From the NCBI GenBank assembly GCA_037042915.1, contig CM073199.1, forward strand, positions 1,736,001 to 1,800,000: 64,000 nucleotides of DNA, given 5' to 3'. The position numbers and the translations under genes were made by a program. Source of the DNA: Auricularia sp. M13. Taxonomy: Eukaryota > Basidiomycota > Agaricomycetes > Auriculariales > Auriculariaceae. Positions 1 to 10,989 of this stretch are shown piece by piece. The notes beneath the pieces were generated by a model that was not told the DNA's origin, did no database searches, and saw only the letters and a program-made list of their open reading frames with translations. How positions within the stretch are numbered: position 1 is the stretch's first letter; each line of letters begins with the position of its first letter.

Positions 1-1090
1 CGGTGTGCTGCATACACTACCGACCAGGAGGTATAGCCGACCAGGAAGGGTACTCAGGAGGGGAAGGTTGAACACATAATGGACCAGATCCAACCTAGGG
101 TACATCCGAAGGCAATTGCCAGTACATATAGTCCGATCAGAGGCCGACCGGATCCCAGCGCCACAGATGACAGAGGAAGTCAACCAACACCAAAGGGAGG
201 TCCGGAAGCAATGGAGAAAGACATCAGGGAAGTCACCGAGGGTAATCGGGAGCCAGTGAAAGTAATGGGGGGTAAAGGGAGGCAAGGGAGGGTCAAGAAA
301 AAGTGAAGCGTTGTGCCGAAAGCGCAGAACAACACCAGACGAAGGTGATAAAGGATGTCCGTGCCTATGGAGGGTATCAGGTGGGTATCTGAGACAGACC
401 GAGGTGTCCTTGCATGTATGCACACACCGACACGGGAGAAAGGGGGCCGACGCAATGGCGAGCGCAGCAGTGAGTGCAACGCGTCAGCAAGCACGGTACA
501 AGCGCACCACCCAACAATCAAGACTCCCAATGTGTCCAGACATCCTCCGGACCATGGACAGTGCTGAGCGCGGACCGAGGAGAGTGTGGCAGCCGAGGTC
601 CGAGGTACCGGAGCGGTTGAGCGTCCATGGGACAGAGGGTGAAGGATGGACGTCGGCAAGATCGTTGCAGCTTTGCCTGTACTCCCAGCGCGCACCGGCA
701 ATGCAGGGCAATGCCTGAGGTGTGATGTGCTGCATATCCGAAGGTGTAGGCCGTAATGTGACACCAAGGAGACGGACCGACGAGCGGCTACATGCTGGTT
801 GAAAACCAACGCAGCAGTGGTCGACGACAATGGCAATGGCGTGTCGCATCCAAGGACCAAGGATGACAACGGTCCGGTGACGCCGAGAGAAGGTATCCGA
901 GGTGCCAGCAGTCCGGAGAGGCATGTGGGACGGGGTCAGATGGAGCGTGCAAAGCAGCAAAAGAGATCCAACAGAAGCGGCGTATGGGCGCGATTGCCGC
1001 ACACCGTAACAGTCTGGTCAATTGTACTGCTTGTCTGTTCTTCATTGTCCCTCTTTCCTCTCTCAGGCATCAGTGTCAGCAAGTGATGAG
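1..1090. other. GC-rich stretch without a recognised gene
   Basis: Several overlapping open frames exist on both strands. None has a recognisable domain, convincing splice sites or a consistent codon pattern. I see only short local repeats such as the octamer gaccagga occurring twice in the first 50 bases. It may be transposon-derived filler, but nothing in the sequence supports a family name. Confidence 0.4.
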
Positions 1091-1206
1091 CACTCTGCCA
1101 TGACACTATCACCCCCTAGTCGGATAGAGAACAGCAAGTAAATCATATTGAGAGCTGACCAGCCCAGGATGCACCCCTGGCACATGGTCTGAGGCAGGGA
1201 GATACG

Positions 1207-2003
1207 GTAGGGAAACTTGAGAATGCTGGTCCATAAATTGCATATACCACGTAATCTACTGCAGGGAGAACTACGGTGTATATATGGAACTTGTAGCTCT
1301 AAAGGAGCTCTATCAGGTGGTATATAGGTACTGGCAAAGGGGTGCAATCCGGGGGTGAGAGAGAGGATCCGATGAAGAGGTGGAAAATCACATTGCCAGA
1401 ATCAGGTCCTCCGGATAATTTGAGGTTTCTCTCTCAATCTATACGTAATTCTGAGGTGAGTTTACTATTTGAGCCAAAGTGGTTGGATGTCCGATTCTGG
1501 AGCCAGTGGACCCACAATTTCTGCTTGCTCAACCTCTCAACGAGGCAATGGCCTACCTAACTGCATACCCCTGGACTGAGACATGGTCTAGAGTACATGA
1601 TATGTAGTCTTATGCTCTGAGAAGGATTCTCTGACCCTTGGTTGGCCCTCAAGGTCATTCAATTCCCGGATATAGAAAGCATGGAATCCAGGTTAATTGA
1701 GAAATTGCTCCAGAACGGGACATCCAACCACTTTGGCTCAAATAGTAAACTCACCTCAGAATTACGTATAGATTGAGAGAGAAACCTCAAATTATCCGGA
1801 GGACCTGATTCTGGCAATGTGATTTTCCACCTCTTCATCGGATCCTCTCTCTCACCCCCGGATTGCACCCCTTTGCCAGTACCTATATACCACCTGATAG
1901 AGCTCCTTGAGAGCTACAAGTTCCATATATACACCGTAGTTCTCCCTGCAGTAGATTACGTGGTATATGCAATTTATGGACCAGCATTCTCAAGTTTCCC
2001 CAC
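1207..2003. repeat. Inverted repeat, two ~298-bp arms around a ~200-bp spacer
   Basis: Bases 1207-1504 are repeated in reverse complement at 1706-2003, with paired positions summing to 3210. The arms differ at only a few scattered sites, so the duplication is fairly young. Each arm carries a TATA-like tract (tccatatatacacc in the right arm). The spacer 1505-1705 is unrelated to the arms. No transposase or reverse transcriptase is visible inside. It could be a fold-back element or two copies of a small repeat inserted in opposite orientation. Confidence 0.8.
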
Positions 2004-2174
2004 TGTAGTGCCGAGATTCGCTATACCCACCAAAGGTGAAGATCAAGGGGAAAGACAATGCCCAAGGGCAAAAGGACATTGCTGAGGCACAGAGAATACG
2101 AGCCGGCACACTAAAGGTGTGTAGCAGAGCCTGCAATAACTAGGATGACTGCAACAGAGTATTAATTTTTACAC

Positions 2175-2300
2175 TCTCCATCGCATCCTTCCTGTCACCT
2201 CGAGCTGCACCTGTGCCTCTAGAAAAATATACTACATTATAGAGCCTAAAGAGGGCTTCCAGAATTATATATACACCATTATGTAATTCACAGTTGGTGA
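2175..2300 (+). repeat. Third, diverged copy of the 1.2-2.0 kb repeat arm
   Basis: This stretch aligns loosely with the right arm at 1840-1965, in the same orientation. Shared landmarks in the same order are a catcg-atcct start, a cacc-rich block, atagagc, and the TATA-like atatatacacc tract. It is much more decayed than the two arms, which suggests an older insertion of the same repeat family. Confidence 0.5.
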
Positions 2301-2379
2301 TACTTTATTTACAATTTATTCAACCAATCCTCGCTCACTGTCATTCTATGTAGTGAACGATAACAGCCTGATCGTTATT

Positions 2380-2450
2380 GGTATCCTGGCTTAGTGGTTA
2401 AGGTCCTGGTGGTAGAATAGTGGGTTGAGGGTTCAAGTCCTTGTTTATCC
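2380..2450 (+). repeat. tRNA-like Pol III promoter, probable SINE head
   Basis: An A-box-like tggcttagtgg (2387-2397) and a B-box-like ggttcaagtcc (2430-2440) lie 43 bp apart start to start, which is tRNA spacing. If numbered as a tRNA, most of the acceptor stem does not pair and the T stem pairs only partly, so this is not a working tRNA. A tRNA-derived SINE head is the most natural reading. I could not find a tail or target duplication. Confidence 0.5.
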
Positions 2451-2514
2451 ATCAGTATTTCTGTTTTGGTTTCTCGTGTGCCAAACTTGAACATCATATG
2501 GTATTGGTACACTA

Positions 2515-2655
2515 GTAGTAAACTCGGGACCTGCTAACAGACTTGGGACTGACCAGAATCTGGGACCTCTAGCTATGGCAGCACATGTGTGAATCTTGGG
2601 ACCCTGGAAACCTGGGACTTGGGGTCCCAGGTTTCTATACTGTGCAACTTGGGAC
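2515..2655 (+). repeat. tgggac-rich short repeat tract with a perfect 11-bp hairpin
   Basis: The hexamer tgggac, or a one-base variant of it, recurs several times in about 140 bp. Bases 2608-2618 pair perfectly with 2624-2634 around a 5-base loop. The tract is not coding and lies between the tRNA-like sequence and the KDZ gene. Confidence 0.6.
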
Positions 2656-3006
2656 CATTATACCAGATAATGAACACTTAACATAGCCCGCAAGGATCTG
2701 AGCACATCCTCAGGCACTCGCGCGCGCCGTCGAAAGAATCGCTTGCTGACGAGGGCGGCCGTCGTTAGTCGTCAAGCCGAGAATTTCCGTGGACCGTCGA
2801 GGCTGTGGGCTGCCCGCGGACGGTAATCAGCCGCTGAAAGGAGCGGAAACGGGCCAGAGGTGAAGTAGCGTGGTCGGCGCGCGATACCAGTCTGGGGTCG
2901 TGCAGGACAGTACGGAGCTGGGGCGACACGGCTTCAAAGTCCGCCGTCCTGCCCAGGATCTTATCTACGCGTTTTTGCGAGCTTGAACGCTGCATCGCTC
3001 GCCAAC

Positions 3007-6000
3007 ATGAGCTCGTCGCTACATACTGGTGCCGCGCGCCGAAGGAAGAAGAATCGTGATGCTGCTCTTCGAGCCACTGCTGCTCTATCTGCTCCCAGCG
3101 GCGAGCCTGCGCCCAATATCCCGGACGCGTCACGTTTCGACCTCATACAGCCCGCCGAAGTATCTAAGGCAAAACGGCAACCAGGTCAACCTCGATTGCC
3201 TGCGGCTGCGCGTAATCGTGTCGTTCTGAGACTACCGGGCGGCGAGAATTACTCGCAGCGACCGCATCTACCCCCCGCAATGCAACCAGGCAAGACCGCA
3301 CTTCAGACTTTCCTGTCGTCGAAGGGGCACGGTCTTACAGCCGAGATGGCGCAGCTTGTGACTGTTGGAGACGAGTGGAACGACTATCATGGCCCTGAAT
3401 TCCAGCCGCCGCCACCGGGTCTGTCGCGACATCATCGCCGACGTCTCGCTCAGCATCAAAGCTGGACGGATGTGATGAAATCCTCCCGCCTTCTCGACAT
3501 CTACCTCACCCAGAAGCATGCCAGAGACGACGAGGACGAGGCTTCCTTACAGATCGATTGTACCTGCTCACGAAAGCGTACAATCCCGCTGCTGCTGATA
3601 GACATTCTTGGTGCGCGCTTCGGATGGCTATGAGATTGCTTCCTAATGCTACTATTGGAGATACGAAGCACGCAGTAATGGAGATCTGTGGCTGTACATC
3701 GCCTGCAGAGCGCCTCCTCTGCATGGGTTACTTTCCCTGCGCACCCAAATTGCCGTCCATGGCATTCAGCACAGCGCTCCTGGACTTGATCTCTATACAC
3801 TCGCTGCATGTCTCACCGAATACGACCGCCTGGGCAGATACTCTCGAGAACTTCTGGTCGCGACGGGGTCGCTTCGAAAAGACAACGGTCAGTAACTTCT
3901 CTTGAGATAGCATCTTCTGACAAAATTCTGGCGCATGCCATAGGGTAATCTACGGAAACGTCTCGGGAAAGCGCTGACATGGTACCAAATCCTGGACAAT
4001 CGAGCGGAGAATTCAGTCAGCGAATTACTCTCGGGTAAGCGCATTGTAGTACGCGAGAACGGTGAACTCATAATAGTATTAGACTCGCCGAACAAGCGTG
4101 CGGCTGCAGGAGAGGAAGGCGACGCTCGGCCACGAAAGCGTGTACGAAGAGACGAAGGGCCGGTATCCGATGAAGGCTCGGAGATGGATACTCAGCATGC
4201 TGACCATGAGACGGTTGGGCATTTATCCGCCGCGCTGATTCACTTCTCTGACACACACGATTGTCAGGATGCCGCAGTTGAGCATGCAGCCGAGGTCAAC
4301 ATCCAAAACGAGCCAGAAGCACGAACTCGTCCGTCAGTCCGTCTCCGCCGGCTGTGCCCTCTCTGCTTTGGAGGAGAATCACCCGTTTTGCAGCACAGCA
4401 AGTACGTTTGAACTGAGACAGGATGGATTGCTGCTAATTATAACTCAGTGCTCACGTTATCGTGTGCCTGGATGCGAACTTCGCTCAGAAGAGGCGCAAG
4501 TCAGGCGAAACGGATGCTCCCATTTCTTTCTCAGGCGGCCGGTTTGTGTCCCAGGAGGCGATAAACAGTATGGAGACGGAGCTACTGCAGGCGCGCAAGC
4601 GGCCCGCGAAACGTCGTACTCGAGGAACATCGGCGAAAGTGGACGATGAAGTCCTGGACGACTGCGAACGATCTTTTATCGCAGCTCAGGAGCACGTCAC
4701 GAAGGCGTCAAAGAATTACTACGCTGACACGGGATTAATGGCTCTGCTTTGTCGCCACGACCGCGTTATACTCGTCGCGAACATGACTTCGCCCGGAGAA
4801 CGCCAACACTACGCGCTGGCTTTGATTCGCGATTTCGCTACGGAGATTCCTCGCGCGTGGACAATTGGTATTCTCTATGACATTGCCTGCCAGATTTCAA
4901 GGAGTATTGAGAAGGTCAGCTGCGTTTTGTTTTCCAGCAGCTTCGAAAATTGACCATGATCCCAGTGGCAGCTGATTCCCGAGGTGGCCGACCGTCTCAC
5001 ATTCGCCGTGTCCGTCTTTCACGCATACGGCCACCAATGGCCATGCCAAGTTGTCTTCCACCCACGCAAGCGAGAAGGATTCGGTCTGAGCGACGGTGAA
5101 GGCTGCGAACGATTTTGGAGCAGCATACGCCATTTGATCGCAGGGCTGCGAGTTTCTGGGGTTCGTGACTGGATTACATTTGGCATTCAAATGCTGACAG
5201 AGCTTCTACACAGTATTACCGCCGGCTTTTCGTGCTTGATCGCCAGATGCAGGCTTTCGACGCTGCTAGCATGTGGAAACTCGGCGCGTTTTTGCGCAAG
5301 CGCTACCTCAGTTCGCGACGGCGCTTACAGGAGGCAGAGGCCATCATCCTTCTCTGCGGAGAGACGGAAATGGAGTTGGAGAAGCAGTGGAAGGCGCAGA
5401 TCAAGGCGCAGATGGTCAAAACCCAACGTGTGTGCCTGGTTTTCTATTGTAGTCGTCGTCTAATGGGCTCGGTTCACACAGGCCAAGCGCAGAACGCAGC
5501 CGACAAGGTCATTGACCGGATACTAATAGCTCTCGGGACCATCGATGACTTGCAGCAGGGCATTAAGGACGATCGTAAAGCGCTTCGAAAGTCTCACAAG
5601 CTTTCCGCATCCGAGACCCGACGGCTCACGTCTCAAGTGGATTCAGCACTCGGCCAGATTGAAAGGACGCGGACCGAGATCGACGAGCTGCACGGGACAC
5701 TCGGCACGGAGCAGTGCAGACGATTGGAATCGATGCGTGGGAATGCGTACCTTCGCGCTCGCGTGAATGCGCGTGCCCTCAGGGCTAGCATCCGGCATAC
5801 GCTCGTTGCCCACAAATTTGAACGTCGCAAGTTGGAGCGTGCATACCGGCACCAGATACTTCGTACGTCCTATCCAGTGCTGGCGTGTTGAAGATCATCT
5901 GACGCTACTGACAGAGGCAAAAGATCATTCGCAAACCAAGGATCTCGTTCATAAACGCGAGCGCACCATCTCGGCGCAGGTGACCAAGTTCAATAAACTC

Positions 6001-7744
6001 GTCGACGATATGGCTCTCTTCGTGCGTCAAGGGAAGAAGCCCTCGGGTCGCATCGTCTTGCCACGCAAACTGGAGGCGAAGAGACTTTTCAAGCTTCACG
6101 TTGACGACGCGATTTGGCAGGAGGATCCTGGTCTCGGCCCGCAGGACGAGCAAGACCTGCCTCGCTACCTCATCGACGAGAACGTGCAGCGCGGTGTGAC
6201 CGCACTCCTCGAGAAACGGCGCTGCATGGAGGAGATGGAGCGAGTGGAAGGCGAGGCCAGAGCACTGCGTTCCTGGTGGGTGGAAGAACACTCCACTCTG
6301 CGCGCGCTGGAGCAAGATATATGTGGTGAGATGTTCGTTCGGATCGGGTGAGATCACGCTGACGATTCTCGTTGTCGCAGTGCCGACCAGTGCGCGTTTA
6401 TCGGTCAGACGGCGCATCGAGATTCACATGCGCCTGCGCGACGTTTGGACGCGCGATCTCCGGCAGAGTGGAGGGCTGGCGTACGGCTTTGGCAGCGGCG
6501 ACGCAGAATCCGGGGAAAATGCGGATGCCGTGGCGAGTCACGATCTGGCGGTGATGGACGACGTCGAAACGGCAGCCACTCAGTTGGCGAATGAAGATGG
6601 CGGTTCGGATGATGCGTCTGACGCATACACTGACCGGGAAGAGGAGGACGAACCGGAGGCCGATTGGCTCGACGAATTGCAAGGTGATTCGGGATCGGAA
6701 ACCGACGGTCGCGAGAGCACGCTGGTCGACGAAGGAGCTCACAGGGAGATTGAGGTTCTCGACGAGATTGTAGAAGGCGACGAGGTGGTGGTGGAAGAAA
6801 CGGTATGTGGATCAAGTCTCAACCGCCGACGGGAAATGATAAGAACTTGACGGCAGCCCGGAAATATCCAGCCGCGAAACAGCTCGGAGGCGAGCGCACC
6901 TCCTGTTCTCGCCAACGCGAAGAAGCGTCGACAGGTTCCCCTGTTCCGTTCCGGTTACTTCACGTGCCAGCAGGGAGACGTCGACAGGGTCGCTGGTCGC
7001 ACAGAGTGGCTCAGTGGAGATGGCTTGGCTACTTTCTTGGAAGGCGAACGGATGCAGCTCGATATTGACGACGTCGGCATTGTGCACTCAAGAACGCTGT
7101 GGCACGTGGCCAACTACAAGCGCTGTATCGCGGCGGGTGACTTGGCCGCCTCGGAGACACACAAAGCCATTCTCCTGAATACGCTGCAACGGGTACTGTG
7201 ACGCTTTTGTTGCTGAGACCTGGTCTGACACACGCGACAGCTACCGTACGCCCATTCCGCCAAAAAGTGGATCATTTTTGGCCACGTTGAGCAACCACAG
7301 CACTGGACGCTCATTGAGGTCCGCTGGTATGAACGGACAATCAGGTATTACGACAGTCTGTCGGAGAACAAGAAGTACGCCGTCCGACTCGAAGAGGACA
7401 CTCGCTTTTTGTTACAGCTGTATGAAGAGGCACTGGCGGACGGTTTGGACGTTGAGACGTTCACGTGGATTGGAGAGCAGGTGCGATAACATATCCCCTG
7501 AGTTATTGTCACTGAAGACTCTCTTTAGCGACCCTTGCGTCAGACGAACTCGTATGACTGCGGTGTTTTCTGCGCAGCCGATGCTGTGAGCCTACTTACA
7601 TCCGACTCGCCAAGCCAAGCTACGCAGCAGGATATGTCAGGTTGGCGGAGGTCTATGCACGCGAAGCTGACGGCTCGACGAGTCATCGGTGAAGATAACC
7701 CACCACCGAGTTTTGTACTCGCTACGATTGAAATATCAGATTGA
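3007..7744 (+). CDS. KDZ-family DNA transposase fused to Ulp1-type SUMO protease
   Basis: Thirteen exons join in frame to 1,370 aa: 3007-3610, 3676-3887, 3944-4034, 4077-4401, 4449-4914, 4966-5160, 5214-5427, 5482-5862, 5915-6325, 6381-6802, 6857-7192, 7241-7480, 7529-7744. Phases match at every junction. The N-terminus has the Cys-rich CxC region (IDCTCSRK, ICGCTSPAERL). The KDZ core follows, with VIVCLDANF, ADTGLMALLCRHDRV, LYDIACQ, FHAYGHQWPCQ, GLSDGEGCERFWS and LFVLDRQM, then a coiled-coil and acidic linker. The C-terminal 200 residues form a C48 peptidase with H in QHWTLIEV, D in RYYDSL and Q/C in LRQTNSYDCGVF. KDZ elements are cut-and-paste DNA transposons; their Ulp1 domains are thought to deSUMOylate. 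All key residues seem present, so the gene looks intact. I could not find the element's terminal repeats. The first ATG at 3007 was chosen over an upstream non-ATG frame. Confidence 0.9.
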
Positions 7745-7869
7745 GGTTTTCGCGCGCAGTCCCAGTCCGACCTGTACTCAACTTAAAACGTTACATATTC
7801 TCGAAAGCCTATTGCGCCTTAGTGCGGCTCGCTGCATTTCATCGTTGTCGCCCCGGCTCAGAACGGCAT

Positions 7870-8010
7870 TTGATGGCTGTCTCCCCAGCTGCCTGTACCG
7901 TTTGATGGCTGTCGCTCCAGCCAGGTCCAGGTCTCAGTTGTTATTTATCGCTGTCTCCCCAGGTTCTCACTGGGCCCCCTGCTTGCGAATAATCCGATCA
8001 CTGACGCCCC
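7870..8010. repeat. First cluster of short palindromes downstream of the KDZ gene
   Basis: Four variants of one motif occur here: gctgtctccccagc, gctgtcgctccagc, gctgtctccccagg and actgacgccccagc. They follow the KDZ stop codon at 7744 by about 130 bp. They are weaker palindromes than those after 9250 but share the CTG-n6-8-CAG frame. Two more lie near 8535 and 8580. Confidence 0.6.
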
Positions 8011-8058
8011 AGCTTGAGGAAGCTTAAGAATTGCATAACTGAAGCTCCGCAACCCCTA

Positions 8059-8352
8059 ATGCCCGTCCCAACCATGTCAAGCGCTTACGACGAACGCCCG
8101 CCGTCGGGTGCTCGCTTTGCAAGCGGGAACCAAGCGGAACTATGGCTTGCTAGTCATCGTATGGTCATGTCCGACGTATCCCAGTTCCTCAAGAACGCCG
8201 AGAACACCGCCAATGTTGCTCCGGAGGATGCTGCGCTGCGTTCGGAGGTCGCCAGGCTCGCCCGGATGTGCCGCAGGCTTGAAACGGAGCTTGCCTCTCT
8301 TCGGGCTGCAGTGGCAAGCATAGTGCGCGTTCCCATACATGGCGCGCGATGA
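8059..8352 (+). CDS. Small coiled-coil protein, 97 aa, uncertain
   Basis: An ATG-started frame encodes 97 aa. The second half (roughly residues 55-90) has a regular heptad-like pattern, with EDAALRSEVARLARMCRRL followed by a similar segment, so a coiled coil is likely. No domain is recognised. It lies in the palindrome-rich stretch between the KDZ gene and the main palindrome array, so it could be an accessory gene of that element. An unannotated host gene or a chance frame is also possible. No intron is needed. Confidence 0.35.
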   Translation: MPVPTMSSAYDERPPSGARFASGNQAELWLASHRMVMSDVSQFLKNAENTANVAPEDAALRSEVARLARMCRRLETELASLRAAVASIVRVPIHGAR

Positions 8353-9249
8353 GTAACTAATAGAGTGTCGTATAGCGGGTACCAAACTTCACGAGCAACC
8401 AGACGGTTTTTGGCTTCGTCCAGAACCTGGAGACCGGCGAGGATAACGGTCAAGCCGTGCACAACGGTTGAGACAAGTGTTCATGTACAATCGCCACGTC
8501 GTGCCTTTATGTGACCTCGAACAACGTGAGACTGCCGCCCCAGCTCATTCCCGACTTTGTTGCATTGATCTGTGTCACGCTGTCGCTCCAGCTTGTTGCT
8601 CATGTGCAATCTTCGAAAACCATGCGTCGTACACAAGAATGTGATATATTGCGACTGCAGAAACTATGGGCGATCTCAGAAATCTTCCACGAGACCAAAG
8701 GCTTCGAGCGCGGCGAGGCGACCTTTTAGCGCCAAAAACTCCTGACGGCCGAGGTGTCCCGCGGTCTCGAAGTACGCAACTCTAAGCCTATTGAGGTATT
8801 CAGACGGGGATTCTGGGAGCTTGCGATCAGCATGGCAACATAGAACACGAATCGATTGGCGGACTGACCGTCGTCTTCGCGCCCATGTCGGCGAACCCAG
8901 TAGCGTCGAAAGAGGTTCCAGAGTCCCAATCTCAGCGCATGTTCGAGCCTCCTGCGAAATGCATTGCGTTCCGACGTTGTCATGCCCCGTCTGATTTCAT
9001 GGAAATAATCGTTTCCGCGCGCGGCGTACGCGCCGATCGATTCTGCAGCTATGAGTTACATGTGTTTGATAAATGGCAAGGGCGGACTGACCTCCCGGTT
9101 TCTCGTCCCCTAGGTTGTGCCAATGCAGGCGGAAGAGGCTGTAGGTGCTGCGAACGTGGACGGACATATGTGCGCGGCGTGCAAAGGCGAGAATCAAGGA
9201 CTCCAGCGGATGATATCAAGGGCCTTTAAGTAGGCAGCGCGCGCGGGAA

Positions 9250-10945
9250 TGTGCTTTCTGGCGCCCCAGAAAGCACATCGGCTAATCGCAGGCTGTCGCG
9301 ACAGCTTGTAACAAATGATCTGCTGCTGGGGCCCCAGAACGAGTGAGATCATCAGCATCACGAGCTGTCGCGACAGCCTGCTCGAAGCAAAGGATTGCTG
9401 GGGCCCCAGAATGGGTCAGATATCGAGCATCATGAGCTAGCTAGACTGCGTACCGACGAGGCTGTCGCGACAGCTTGCGGTAATTGATGCGCTCCTGGGG
9501 CCCCACCACGTGTGAACTCCCGAGCGTCAAAAGCTGACGCGACAGCTTACGTCCAAAATGACTCTGCTGGGGCCCCAGAGTCGCATGGTCGACGAGGACG
9601 CGAAAGCTGGCGCGACAGACAATCAGAAATGACGAGAGCAATCTGCGGGAGAGAGTCGTGTTAATGAATGAGATTTATGGAGAATAGAGACGACGCTTCA
9701 GAACAGATGCAACGAAGCATAAAGAGCTCAAGATTGCGGTGTGAGGAGAGGAATCAGGCGAATATGTATTTTTTTGGTGGTTTGAATGAAGTTGTGTGCT
9801 GATGGAGTAAGGAACTGCGCTGGCGCGACAATTCCGTAACGCTGGGCCCCGAGACAGATCACGAGCAACTGTAGCTGGCGCGACAGCTTATAATTGGCTA
9901 GGGCGCTGGGGCCCCGGACCGGGGTTTGATCACGAGAGCTGGCGCGACAGCTTGTCGCGAGTACCCGCGCGCTGGGGCGCCAGAACAGAACCGGATCACG
10001 AGAGCTGGCGCGACAGCTCAGCAACTGTAGCTGGCGCGACAGCTTATAATTGGCTTGGGCGCTGGGGCCCCGGACCGGGGTTTGATCACGAGAGCTGGCG
10101 CGACAGCTTGTCGCGAGTACCCGTGCGCTGGGGCGCCAGAACAGAACCGGATCACGAGAGCTGGCGCGACAGCTTGTCGCGAGTACCGCGCGCTCGGGCG
10201 CCAGAACAGAGCCAGATCACGAGAAGGCTTGAGCTGGCGCGACAGCCATCGGTTGGACTGCGGGATACGGTCAAGGGAAGCAAGCAAAGGCCGAGCACAG
10301 GACAGTCAGGACTGACATGCCTCGCGGTCACAATACATATCCTGCTCTAATCCGGTTGCTGAGGCGCAGAAGGATGCAAAGGGGGTGCCAGTTTGCCGGC
10401 GGGTCGGATGATCCAAGTCGCACAGCCGCCGAAGAGCACGAGAATGCCTGATCTGGGGCTCCAGCTTGCGTCTGTGCGGAGCTGGGGCACCAGCCTGTGT
10501 CCGCGGGCAGCTGGGGCCCCAGCGGTTGACTGCAAGGACGCTCTGGGGCTCCAGCTGTCAGCTTTATACAGCTGGGGCGCCAGAGGTCAGGCTGGAGCGC
10601 CAGAATGCCAGTAGGACCGTGGATGCTACAGTCGGCCAGCATGATGCATATCGCCGTCAGGCGCGCTATACAGACTAAGAGAGCGCGGTCGGGCAGTCCG
10701 ACATTCGGCGCAAGCGATCATGGGACGGAGGCAAAGCAGATTTTAGCGCCCGACTCGTCTATATTATGAGCTGTGAGCGGAGACATGGAGGACTCGAGAA
10801 TTGTGGCACTCGGGTATGAATACATCAAATGTGACACAGGGAGCTGGGGCGACAGCCTTGAGTGCGCCACATGGACTTGTGATGGGCAATCCAAATGGGG
10901 GACAGAGCTGGGGAGACCTGGGGCCCCACATTCTGGCGGACCGTC
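9250..10945. repeat. Array of about 30 short GC-rich palindromes
   Basis: A 14-16 bp imperfect palindrome recurs roughly every 30-45 bp. Consensus by eye is AGCTGKSGCSMCAGCT. Two subtypes alternate: a TCGCGA/GCGCGA core (gctgtcgcgacagc at 9292, 9362 and 9460; gctggcgcgacagc from about 9604 to 10245) and a GGGGCCCC core (gctggggccccag at 9325, 9399 and 9567; gctggggcgccag from 9970; tctggggctccagc at 10456 and 10541). Spacers differ except in the tandem block at 9865-10176. The last copies (10841, 10902) lie just before the truncated helicase. No gene is supported inside. Confidence 0.85.
9865..10176 (+). repeat. 156-bp tandem repeat inside the palindrome array
   Basis: The unit starting gcaactgtagctggcg at 9865 repeats at 10021 with very few differences, and part of a third unit follows to about 10225. 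Each unit contains alternating copies of the two palindrome subtypes. This block seems to have grown by recent local duplication, unlike the rest of the array. Confidence 0.85.
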
Positions 10946-10989
10946 TTGGTCCATCTTCTGATAGGCAGAGTTGCACCGTAGCGGTGCAT

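Noticed and set aside
180-869. 229-codon minus-strand frame in the first kilobase
   Set aside because: Cys/Ser/Leu-rich without domain or intron signals, and several frames on the other strand are equally open; likely chance in GC-rich DNA.
2380-2450. Functional tRNA gene
   Set aside because: The A and B boxes fit, but the acceptor stem does not pair over most positions.
7870-10945. CRISPR-like array
   Set aside because: Repeats are 14-16 bp palindromes of two alternating types with variable spacing, in a eukaryotic genome without cas genes.
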